Source: Bacteroidaceae bacterium (GTDB lineage Bacteria; Bacteroidota; Bacteroidia; Bacteroidales; Bacteroidaceae). Taken from it: a DNA stretch of 14,106 bases. The translations under genes were made by a program, and so were the position numbers. The stretch lies in NCBI GenBank assembly GCA_016302435.1, contig JAEDNQ010000046.1:1-14106 (forward strand), written 5' to 3'. The notes below the pieces were generated by a model. That model saw only the letters and a list, made by a program, of their open reading frames with translations. It ran no database searches and was not told the DNA's origin. The number at the start of each line of letters is the position of its first letter. Position 1 is the stretch's first letter. Below, one piece after another: positions 7,553-14,106 of this stretch.

Positions 7553-8599
7553 ATGAGCAAAACCCCGCTATTAGGCATGAACATACAAGAGTTGCAGGAC
7601 GTGTGCCTGCAACTCTCTCTGCCAAAATTCACCGCCAAGCAGATGGCCCAGTGGATATACGGCAGACACATACATGAAATAAGCGAAATGACCAACATCT
7701 CGAAGGCAAACAGAGAGATGTTGGATTCGTTGTTTTGTGTGGGGTGTGCCGAACCGACCGACATTCAGCGGAGCAAAGACGGCACAATGAAGTTCCTCTT
7801 CCCCACCCTCGACGGACATGCCGTGGAGACAGTCTACATCCCCGACGGCGACAGAGCCACACTCTGCGTCAGCTGTCAGGTGGGCTGCAAGATGAACTGC
7901 CTCTTCTGCCAAACAGGCAAACAGGGATGGCAAGGAGACCTCACAGCCACTGACATCCTCAACCAGATATATTCCGTCGACCGTCTTTTGGCCTCCGAAC
8001 GACTGACCCCACTCAGCAACATTGTCTACATGGGACAGGGAGAACCACTCGACAATCTTGACAACGTGCTCAAGTCCACCCAGATTCTTACAGCCGACTA
8101 CGGATGGGCATGGAGTCCAAGACGCATCACCATCTCCACCGTAGGACTCCGCAAAAACATGAAGCGGCTGCTCGACGAGAGCGAATGCCACGTGGCAGTA
8201 TCGCTCCATAGCCCCATCCACGAACAGAGGCAGGCACTCATGCCTGCCGAGCGACAGTTTGCCATAAGCGACATCATCCAGCTCCTCAAGCAGTATGACT
8301 GGAGCCACCAGCGACGCATCACCTTTGAGTACACCATGTTCGCAGGCACCAACGACACACCTCTCCACGCACGCCAGCTGACCCATCTGCTCAACGGCCT
8401 CGACTGCAGAGTCAACCTCATCCGATGGCACAAGATACCCGACGTGCCACTCAAGGAGATTGACATCAACACCATGGAGAACTTCCGCGACTACCTCAAC
8501 AACCACGGTATCACTACCACCATCAGAGCCTCCAGAGGCCAAGACATCTGGGCAGCATGCGGACTTCTCTCCTCCAACCGTCAGAACCCTCAGCCATAA
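7553..8599 (+). CDS. rlmN: Dual-specificity 23S rRNA/tRNA adenine-C2 methyltransferase RlmN
   Basis: Radical-SAM enzyme that makes 2-methyladenosine at 23S rRNA A2503 and tRNA A37. The 348 residues are close to family length. The 4Fe-4S ligands are C112-x3-C116-x2-C119. C105, seven residues ahead of the cluster, matches E. coli Cys118, and the methyl-carrying cysteine is C336 in RGQDIWAACGLL (E. coli Cys355). MGQGEPLDN (160-168) is the GEPL SAM-binding motif, and the Q in place of the more common M is minor. All residues expected for catalysis are present. The first 180 bases of the gene contain two perfect inverted repeats, and codons for residues 56-65 are G/T-rich, unlike the C-rich remainder. 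No Shine-Dalgarno is seen. The lipoprotein gene follows after 56 bp and is probably cotranscribed. Confidence 0.96.
   Translation: MSKTPLLGMNIQELQDVCLQLSLPKFTAKQMAQWIYGRHIHEISEMTNISKANREMLDSLFCVGCAEPTDIQRSKDGTMKFLFPTLDGHAVETVYIPDGDRATLCVSCQVGCKMNCLFCQTGKQGWQGDLTATDILNQIYSVDRLLASERLTPLSNIVYMGQGEPLDNLDNVLKSTQILTADYGWAWSPRRITISTVGLRKNMKRLLDESECHVAVSLHSPIHEQRQALMPAERQFAISDIIQLLKQYDWSHQRRITFEYTMFAGTNDTPLHARQLTHLLNGLDCRVNLIRWHKIPDVPLKEIDINTMENFRDYLNNHGITTTIRASRGQDIWAACGLLSSNRQNPQP
7588..7616 (+). repeat. 11-bp perfect inverted repeat inside rlmN
   Basis: AGAGTTGCAGG (7588-7598) and CCTGCAACTCT (7606-7616) are exactly complementary around a 7-base loop, starting 35 bases after the A of the rlmN start codon. 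In mRNA this would be a stable hairpin in the path of the early elongating ribosome. It encodes residues of the ELQDVCLQL segment. Confidence 0.7.
7692..7724 (+). repeat. 10-bp perfect inverted repeat inside rlmN
   Basis: CCAACATCTC (7692-7701) pairs exactly with GAGATGTTGG (7715-7724) around a 13-base loop. It is the second such structure in the first 180 bases of rlmN. The right arm opens the short G/T-rich stretch described under rlmN. Confidence 0.65.
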
Positions 8600-8655
8600 A
8601 CTGACACTCAACAAAATACACACCAACTACTGAATAATCACTTCAAGATACTCAC

Positions 8656-9696
8656 ATGAACATACGCACCATATCAACCATCCTCCTTTCAGCCTTCCTC
8701 CTTAGCGCATGCGACGGAACAAGCGAAGCACCACGACGCAAGAAGCGAAGCGCCAACATCTTCACCCCTGCCTCATCGGGCAACCCCTACGAAGTCATGG
8801 TGGTGGCAGAAGACAGCGTATGGAGCGGCTATGCAGGCAGGGCTCTGCAGACCATCCTCGACAGTCCCCTCCGAGGACTTCCACAGGACGAGCAGCAGTT
8901 TCACAAGAGCCACGTGGAGCCCAAACACTATGACCGCATCACCAATAAGTTCCGCAACATCTTCGTCATTGAGCTCAGCGACCACTACACACAGGCCAAG
9001 ATGACATACGAGAAAGACGTCCACTCCACCCCACAGGTCATCATCACGCTCCATGCGCCCAACCAAGTGGAAGCATCCGTCTACATAACCGAACACACAC
9101 GCGACATCGAGTCGCTCATCACCAGCGAAGAGATAAACCGACAGGCCAACGACCTATACTTCACCCACAACATCAAGTTTGCAAAAAAAGTCAAGGAGAT
9201 GTTCGACTGCAACTTCTACATCCCAGCCGACCTTAAGAAGATGAAAGTAGGAGAAGACTTCATCTGGGCAAGCGACGACGGTCTTTCAAGCATACAGAAC
9301 ATCTGCATCTACTCCCTTCCCTACGTAAGCGAGAAGATGTTCACCAAACGTCCATACATGGCTCTCAGAGACACCGTCATGAAGAAGAACATCCCCGGAG
9401 CAAAGCCACACATGTGGATGCAGACCAACCACGACTTCGTGTGGACAAAGAACATAAGCGTCAACGGACAGTACGCCATGGAAGCCAGAGGACTCTGGGA
9501 GATGAAAGGCGACGCCATGGGCGGACCGTTTGTAAGCCACTCAAGGATAGACAAGAAGAACGGACGCGTCATCGTAGTCGAAGGATTCGTCTACGCCCCC
9601 GAGAAGATGAAGCGCACCATGATACGTCGACTTGAGGCAGCCCTCTACACCCTTGAGACACCTGCCGATGACGACGAGAAGAAGAAGAGCCACTGA
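8656..9696 (+). CDS. DUF4837 family lipoprotein
   Basis: Lipoprotein of unknown function, 346 residues. Residues 1-18 are a hydrophobic signal ending in the lipobox LSAC, so C19 would be the lipidated residue. The following CDGTSE has no obvious acidic surface-export signal, so the protein may face the periplasm from the outer or inner membrane. The first folded segment, ASSGNPYEVMVVAEDSVW, and the overall length fit DUF4837, a family I know only from Bacteroidota. It has a basic, flexible stretch after the lipid anchor (residues 25-32), no further membrane segment, and a charged C-terminal tail (DDDEKKK). It sits 56 bp after rlmN and 134 bp before the pdxA-like gene, an order I believe recurs in Bacteroidales. 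No catalytic motif was recognised. Family assignment is fairly good and the role is unknown. Confidence 0.8.
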   Translation: MNIRTISTILLSAFLLSACDGTSEAPRRKKRSANIFTPASSGNPYEVMVVAEDSVWSGYAGRALQTILDSPLRGLPQDEQQFHKSHVEPKHYDRITNKFRNIFVIELSDHYTQAKMTYEKDVHSTPQVIITLHAPNQVEASVYITEHTRDIESLITSEEINRQANDLYFTHNIKFAKKVKEMFDCNFYIPADLKKMKVGEDFIWASDDGLSSIQNICIYSLPYVSEKMFTKRPYMALRDTVMKKNIPGAKPHMWMQTNHDFVWTKNISVNGQYAMEARGLWEMKGDAMGGPFVSHSRIDKKNGRVIVVEGFVYAPEKMKRTMIRRLEAALYTLETPADDDEKKKSH

Positions 9697-9830
9697 GCCT
9701 CCTCCATCGATAAAGGTAATTCAAAAAAGAATTCTAATTAATAGAACCCACCTAAATAGACTTCAAGAACTTATCATGACATCCACCTCTATCAATACAT
9801 CACACCCAAAACAATAAAACAACTAAACAC

Positions 9831-10916
9831 ATGGAAAAAATACGCATAGGTATCACCCACGGTGACATCAACGGCATCGGATACGAAATAATACTCAAAA
9901 CCTTCCTCATCGAAGGAATGGCCTCACTCTGCACAGCCATCGTCTACGGTTCACCCAAGGCAGCCTCCTACCACAAGAAGGCCATCGGCAACCAGACCAA
10001 CTTCCAACTCATCGAGTCAGCCGACATGGCCCGAGAAGGAGTGCTCAACATGATCAACTGCTTCGGCGAAGAAGAACTCAAGATAGAGTTTGGCCAGCCA
10101 AGCCAGGAGTCGGGCAAAGCAGCCCTCGTAGCTCTCGACCGCGCCCTTGCCGACCTCAAAGACGGCAAGATAGACGCACTCGTCACAGCCCCCGTCCACA
10201 ATGCCACCATTGAGACAGCCGACGGCACCCCCTTCCCCGGCCAGACCGAATACATAGAGTCACAGGTAGGCGACGGAAAGAAAGCCCTCAAGATGTTCGT
10301 CCTCGACCACTTCCGCATAGCCGTCGCAACCGACAAGATGCCACTCGACCAGATACCCTCACACATCACCAAAGAGACCGTAGCCGAGAAGCTCGTGGCA
10401 CTCCACAACACTCTCAAGCGCGACTTCTTCCTCGACAATCCACGCATAGCCGTCCTCGCCCTCAACCCCTCACAGGGAGAGATAGAGCAAGAAACCATCA
10501 AGCCCGTCGTCGATGAACTCTTCAAGATGGGCGTTAGATGTGTCGGACCATACTCAGCAGAAGGATTCTTCGAGGCAGGTCTGCAAGAATACTTCGACGC
10601 CACCCTCGCCATGTACTACGACCAGGGAGCCACAGCCTTCAAGGCCATAGCCAAGCAAGACGGCATCATCTACACAGCCAGCCTTCCAGTCCTCCGCACC
10701 TCACCTGCAATGGGCGTCTGCTACAGCGAGTCAGGCAAGGGAGAGAAAGACGAAGAAGCACTCCGCCGAGCCATCTACACAGCCATCGACACAGCCCGCA
10801 ACAGAGCACGCTTCGACCGCGAACGCTCCAATCCACTCAAGAAACAATATTTCGAAAAACGAGACGACTCCGACAAACTCAAACTCGACCAGGTGACCGA
10901 AGAGGACGAAGCATAA
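9831..10916 (+). CDS. PdxA-like protein lacking metal-binding histidines
   Basis: Homologue of 4-hydroxythreonine-4-phosphate dehydrogenase (PdxA, vitamin B6 synthesis), 361 residues, full length. Family signs: ITHGDINGIGYEIILKTF (8-25), VTAPVH (118-123), FPGxTEYIE (135-143), LALNP (209-213), MYxDQG (261-266), LPVLRTSP (285-292), and a Bacteroidetes-like tail KKQYFEKRDDSDKLKLD (337-353). The active site is nevertheless rewritten. The metal ligands of E. coli PdxA (His166, His211, His266) are Q138, K169 and Y263 here. The NPHAGDGG loop is NPSQGE and several residues shorter, the usual PINK/PVHK lysine is N124, and the DHGT histidine is M294. H123, K271 and R289 remain. The frame is open with normal codon use, so it is not a decaying gene. 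A classical NAD-dependent oxidative decarboxylation looks unlikely, and the function is unknown. Confidence 0.85.
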   Translation: MEKIRIGITHGDINGIGYEIILKTFLIEGMASLCTAIVYGSPKAASYHKKAIGNQTNFQLIESADMAREGVLNMINCFGEEELKIEFGQPSQESGKAALVALDRALADLKDGKIDALVTAPVHNATIETADGTPFPGQTEYIESQVGDGKKALKMFVLDHFRIAVATDKMPLDQIPSHITKETVAEKLVALHNTLKRDFFLDNPRIAVLALNPSQGEIEQETIKPVVDELFKMGVRCVGPYSAEGFFEAGLQEYFDATLAMYYDQGATAFKAIAKQDGIIYTASLPVLRTSPAMGVCYSESGKGEKDEEALRRAIYTAIDTARNRARFDRERSNPLKKQYFEKRDDSDKLKLDQVTEEDEA

Positions 10917-10930
10917 GGACAGAAAGAACA

Positions 10931-10964
10931 CTGAGGGTGGCCAAACTTCAAGAGCCACCCTCAG
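10931..10964 (+). terminator. 11-bp hairpin after the pdxA-like gene
   Basis: CTGAGGGTGGC (10931-10941) and GCCACCCTCAG (10954-10964) are perfect complements around a 12-base loop, 14 bp after the stop codon. No T-run follows, so it may be a leaky terminator or an mRNA-stability element rather than a full stop before the membrane-protein gene at 11004. Confidence 0.5.
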
Positions 10965-11003
10965 CCACCGCCCTACACACACTCCGCCACACATATTCAA
11001 TAC

Positions 11004-12056
11004 ATGAACAACAAAACGCGCAACATCTTTTTCGCCTTCGGCCTCATAGCCGTCATCGTCATGCTCTTCACCTTCAAGGTGTCCTTCACCCAACTCTGGC
11101 GTGACATCACCCACGCAGGCTACTGGCTCATAGCCATCCTCCTCCTGTGGGTAGTGCTCTACACGATGAACGCATGGACATGGCGCATCATCATCCGAGG
11201 TTCAGGCCCCTGCCGCATTCCCTTCTGGCGACTGCTCAAGATTACCATAACAGGCTTCGCCCTCAACTACGCCACACCAGCAGGCCTCATGGGCGGAGAG
11301 CCATACAAGATAATGGAGCTCAAACCCTTCATCGGCACACAGCGGGCCACCTCCAGCGTCCTTCTTTTCGCCATGATGCACATCTTCTCCCACTTCTGGT
11401 TCTGGGCCACCAGCATCCTCGTCTATGCCATCCTCGCCCTCACGGGCAACCTTGGCATGAGCATCGGCATGGGCACCATACTCCTCCTCATGCTCCTCTT
11501 CTGCTCAGGCGGCATATACCTCTTCAGCCGAGGATACAAGAACGGCATGGTAGTGAGACTCGTCAGCATACTCAGCCATATGCCCGGACTAAAGAGATGG
11601 ACAGCATCACTCATAGAAAAACATCAAGAAGACCTCCACAACATCGACCAGCAGATAGCAGCCCTCCACAAGCAAAACAAACGCAGCTTCTATGGCAGCT
11701 TCGCACTCGAATACATCGGACGCATAATGCAGAGCTTCGAGATATACTTCATGCTCATACTCTTCGACGCAGGCGACGGAGGCGCACTCACATTCGTCTA
11801 CTCCTTCCTCATCCTCTCCTTCACATCCCTATTCGCCAACCTCCTTTTCTTCATGCCCCTACAGCTCGGCGGACGCGAAGGCGGATTCGCCATGTCAGTA
11901 GCGCAGATGGGCATGACAAGCGACATCGGCATGTTCGTCAGTATCATCTGCCGAGTGAGAGAACTCGTCTGGACAGCCATCGGACTTCTCCTCATGAAGG
12001 TTGGAAACAAAGTGACAGACACAGAGACACCATCAGATGTTGAGAAAGAAGACTAA
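11004..12056 (+). CDS. UPF0104/LPG-synthase TM-like membrane protein (putative flippase)
   Basis: Integral inner-membrane protein of 350 residues with about eight hydrophobic segments (roughly 8-24, 40-57, 79-96, 117-145, 152-174, 232-253, 261-287 and 309-331). It matches the membrane half of lysylphosphatidylglycerol synthases (MprF) and the AglD/YbhN group. Two conserved loops support this: TPAGLMGGEPYKI (91-103) and MPLQLGGREGGF (284-295). The cytosolic aminoacyl-transferase domain of MprF is absent. Relatives are thought to move lipids or lipid-linked sugars across the membrane, but the substrate is not predictable from sequence. A polar stretch (175-230) separates the two hydrophobic halves. 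It lies 87 bp after the pdxA-like gene and 82 bp before the ATP-grasp gene. With the phosphatidyltransferase downstream it may handle the same lipid. Confidence 0.85.
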   Translation: MNNKTRNIFFAFGLIAVIVMLFTFKVSFTQLWRDITHAGYWLIAILLLWVVLYTMNAWTWRIIIRGSGPCRIPFWRLLKITITGFALNYATPAGLMGGEPYKIMELKPFIGTQRATSSVLLFAMMHIFSHFWFWATSILVYAILALTGNLGMSIGMGTILLLMLLFCSGGIYLFSRGYKNGMVVRLVSILSHMPGLKRWTASLIEKHQEDLHNIDQQIAALHKQNKRSFYGSFALEYIGRIMQSFEIYFMLILFDAGDGGALTFVYSFLILSFTSLFANLLFFMPLQLGGREGGFAMSVAQMGMTSDIGMFVSIICRVRELVWTAIGLLLMKVGNKVTDTETPSDVEKED

Positions 12057-12138
12057 GCCCCAAAGACGTGCAGCCCACCTTTCCCCCATCTGAACAGCAA
12101 TAATAAACTATAAACTGTAAATTGAATATTTATTTCGC

Positions 12139-12990
12139 ATGACCATTCTTGGCATAAGCAGAGGAGCCATATATTCCCCCAACCTGACCAGCAGCGATGC
12201 AGCCATCTTCCAGGCAGTAGCCCAACAGCTGCAAGAAAGAGGACACCATGTAGACTGCATAGCAGAAGATGCCATGCTGTCCTACGACCATAGCCACTGC
12301 CACCGCATCTTCACCATGGCGCGCGACACCACCACCATCCGCACACTCCAAGCAGAAGCAGCCGACCGCCTGCCCACCACCCTCAACTCCCTCTCAGGCA
12401 TCATCACCTGCACCTCCAAGGGCACCGTAGCCTCGCTCATGCTCCTCCACGACATACCACAGCCCGACTTCATCTACGGCTACGGACAGACCATCACCAA
12501 GTCGTCAAAGCCCAGAGACCAATTCCGCTTCCCCCTATGGGTCAAAAATAGCGTCAGCTCAGCCATTCTCGCAGGCGACACAGTCTACTGCACCAACGAA
12601 GCCGAACTCCACGCAGCCCTTCAAGACTTCCAGCGTCGCGACATAGACGAATGGCTCGTCCAAGAACACGTCAAGGGCGACCTCATCAAGTTCTATGGCG
12701 TAGAAGGCACAGACTTCTTCTACTGGTACTACGCCAGCCAGGGACACTCCAAGTTCGGCCTCGAAGCCATCAACGGTAAGGAGCAAGGCTTCACCTTCGA
12801 TGCCAACGCAATCAAAGAAGCCGTCGACTGCTTCGCACACCACATCCATGTCCCCATCTACGGAGGAGATGCCGTCATCGACAGCCACGGCGGCTTCCGT
12901 ATCATCGACTTCAACGACTTCCCCAGCTTCTCCGTCTGCCGCGAACAGGCAGCAAAGGCAATAGCCCTGCGAATAGAAGCTGGACAATAA
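12139..12990 (+). CDS. ATP-grasp protein, RimK/ITPK-like, substrate unknown
   Basis: A 283-residue cytosolic protein with an ATP-grasp layout. N-terminal pre-ATP-grasp domain: residues 1-60. LNSLSGIITCTSK (82-94) resembles the N-S-P...K segment of RimK. Then comes FPLWVK (131-136), with the ATP-contacting lysine K136; VQEHVKG (174-180), with E176 in the adenine hinge; K184 and the strand after it; and the magnesium-binding acids D244 in GGDAVID and D257/N259 in IIDFNDFPSF. Such enzymes join a carboxylate to an amine or thiol, or phosphorylate a polyol, as inositol-trisphosphate kinase (ITPK) does. The IDFNDFP ending recalls ITPK as well as RimK, and sequence alone cannot decide. Its place between a lipid-flippase-like gene and a CDP-alcohol transferase suggests a role in making or decorating a lipid head group. 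That role is inference. Confidence 0.75.
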   Translation: MTILGISRGAIYSPNLTSSDAAIFQAVAQQLQERGHHVDCIAEDAMLSYDHSHCHRIFTMARDTTTIRTLQAEAADRLPTTLNSLSGIITCTSKGTVASLMLLHDIPQPDFIYGYGQTITKSSKPRDQFRFPLWVKNSVSSAILAGDTVYCTNEAELHAALQDFQRRDIDEWLVQEHVKGDLIKFYGVEGTDFFYWYYASQGHSKFGLEAINGKEQGFTFDANAIKEAVDCFAHHIHVPIYGGDAVIDSHGGFRIIDFNDFPSFSVCREQAAKAIALRIEAGQ

Positions 12991-13011
12991 CCATCCTCCC
13001 TCCACAATATG

Positions 13012-13084
13012 CATCACCAAGAACGTTCATATCGTTCCCCACGTTTCTGACGTTCCCCCGCTCGAAACAGCATACATCACCAAG
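13012..13084 (+). repeat. Short direct repeats ahead of the phosphatidyltransferase gene
   Basis: The 125-bp gap before the last gene contains CATCACCAAG twice (13012-13021 and 13075-13084), CGTTCCCC twice between them, and the palindrome GAACGTTC (13021-13028). They could be an operator or chance. No TAnnTTTG promoter box was found here. Confidence 0.35.
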
Positions 13085-13115
13085 TAATAGGAAAGAAAAA
13101 AAGCAATAGACAAAG

Positions 13116-14102
13116 ATGAAAGAATCCATCGCATCAACCCTCAAGTCCAACGACACCGAAGAGTGGTTAGACACAGTCTGGACACGCCCCATCGGTTATC
13201 AGTGGGCACGCCTCTTCGACCATTTTGACATACACCCCAACACCGTCACCATCCTCTCCATGATCATAGGAGCTGCCTCCGCCTTCTTCTTTGTCCACGG
13301 CAGCTATGCCACCGAAGGCACACAAGGACTCATCTACAACGTCATAGCCGTTCTCCTCCTCGCATGGGCCAACTTCTACGACAGTGCCGACGGACAGCTC
13401 GCACGCATGACAGGCAAGAAGACACAGCTCGGACGCATACTCGACGGAGCAGCAGGCGACATCTGGTTCCTCTTCATCTACCATGCCCTCTTCTTCCGCA
13501 TGATAGCCCACCACTCCCGCGAGTTCGAATGGATGGGCATAGAAGACACCACCACCGCCACCGTCATCTTCGCCATCATCTTCTACCTCGTCTCATGGTT
13601 CTCTGGACTCGTCTGCCACGCGCGCCAGTGCGGCCTTTCCGACTACTACCGACAGATACACCTCTTCTTCGTCAAGGGGAAAGCAGGCAGCGAACTCGAC
13701 AACTCCAAGCAGCAGCAAGCCCTATACGACAGCACACCATGGAAAGGTAACATCCTCCAGAAACTCTTCCTCCGCTCATACGTCAACTACACCTCTAACC
13801 AAGAGAAGCAGACACCACAGTTCCAACGACTTATGGCAGGAATAAAAACACGATACGGAGCCATGGAAAAAATACCTCAGGACTTCAAGGACGAGTTCCG
13901 CAACCATAGCCTCCCCATAATGAAATGGGCCAACATACTCACCTTCAACACACGCGCCATCGCCCTCTACATCTTCTGCCTCATCGACCTCCCCTGGGCC
14001 TACATCCTCTTCGAGATAGTCGTCATGACAAGCCTCTACTTCTACATGCGCCACACCCATGAGAACTTCTGCCGCAGACTGAAAGAAAAGTACAGTCTTT
14101 AA
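13116..14102 (+). CDS. CDP-alcohol phosphatidyltransferase, possible inositol-lipid synthase
   Basis: Inner-membrane enzyme, 328 residues, that transfers a phosphatidyl group from a CDP-lipid to an alcohol. Signature: D89-x2-D92-G93-x2-A96-R97-x8-G106-x3-D110-x4-D115. The family pattern has three residues before the last Asp and here there are four. HPNTVT (40-45) is the usual start of the first membrane helix. Later membrane segments are near 71-87, 116-133, 146-164, 272-290 and 293-312. A large polar region (about 170-270) between helices is longer than in PgsA or PssA. The N-terminus (STLKSNDTEEWLD, then RPIGYQWA) recalls, from memory, the phosphatidylinositol-phosphate synthase of Bacteroides thetaiotaomicron. 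Inositol-phosphate as acceptor is therefore a guess. The gene follows the ATP-grasp gene by 125 bp and ends 4 bp before the window edge, so the operon may continue. Confidence 0.85.
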   Translation: MKESIASTLKSNDTEEWLDTVWTRPIGYQWARLFDHFDIHPNTVTILSMIIGAASAFFFVHGSYATEGTQGLIYNVIAVLLLAWANFYDSADGQLARMTGKKTQLGRILDGAAGDIWFLFIYHALFFRMIAHHSREFEWMGIEDTTTATVIFAIIFYLVSWFSGLVCHARQCGLSDYYRQIHLFFVKGKAGSELDNSKQQQALYDSTPWKGNILQKLFLRSYVNYTSNQEKQTPQFQRLMAGIKTRYGAMEKIPQDFKDEFRNHSLPIMKWANILTFNTRAIALYIFCLIDLPWAYILFEIVVMTSLYFYMRHTHENFCRRLKEKYSL

Positions 14103-14106
14103 GAAC

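Noticed and set aside
7571..8626. 351-codon open frame on the - strand opposite rlmN
   Set aside because: It is the antisense shadow of a complete, motif-bearing rlmN. Its length follows from C-rich third positions that avoid stops, and its product shows no recognisable domain.
9697..9830. Small gene or promoter in the gap before the pdxA-like gene
   Set aside because: Only a weak AATTC/GAATT inverted repeat and an A-rich leader are visible. The open frame that overlaps it (9632-9817) starts inside the lipoprotein gene and has low-complexity content.
11147..12043. 298-codon alternative + frame inside the flippase-like gene
   Set aside because: Product is an Arg/His/Pro-rich string typical of an out-of-frame reading, while the other frame encodes a coherent membrane protein with family motifs.

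Overview
The window looks like chromosomal DNA of a Bacteroidota member, most likely Bacteroidales and probably Prevotellaceae-like. The signs are: gene starts with no Shine-Dalgarno but A-rich leaders; a near-perfect Bacteroidetes promoter (TTTG, 19 bases, TACATTTG) upstream of glyA; a DUF4837 lipoprotein, a family I know only from Bacteroidota; a Bacteroidetes-type transketolase; and a BD-FAE-type secreted esterase. Species cannot be fixed by reading alone. I see no rRNA, tRNA, CRISPR array, insertion sequence or phage gene. Eleven protein genes fill the window, ten on the + strand and one (rarA) on the - strand.

Left part (1-4555): transketolase and ribose-5-phosphate isomerase B form a two-gene non-oxidative pentose-phosphate operon. 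A 13-bp perfect hairpin follows, then a beta-carbonic anhydrase and a secreted alpha/beta hydrolase of the BD-FAE esterase type. The hydrolase converges on rarA, and the gap between them holds a strong palindromic hairpin and a two-copy 35-bp tandem repeat.

Middle (4556-8599): rarA (replication-fork AAA+ ATPase) diverges from glyA (serine hydroxymethyltransferase) across a 320-bp promoter region. glyA is followed by rlmN (23S rRNA/tRNA m2A methyltransferase), whose early coding sequence holds two perfect inverted repeats.

Right part (8656-14102): a DUF4837 lipoprotein, a PdxA homologue, a UPF0104/LPG-synthase-type membrane protein (flippase-like), a RimK/ITPK-like ATP-grasp protein and a CDP-alcohol phosphatidyltransferase, all collinear. 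The last three look like a phospholipid head-group module. The transferase resembles, from memory, the inositol-phosphate-lipid synthase of gut Bacteroides.

The two most interesting observations are these. The PdxA homologue has lost all three metal-binding histidines of the family plus the NPHAGDGG loop, although its reading frame is intact, so it is probably a pseudoenzyme or has a new function. The flippase / ATP-grasp / phosphatidyltransferase set is a candidate pathway for an unusual membrane lipid, and its transferase has a CDP-alcohol motif with one extra residue before the last aspartate.
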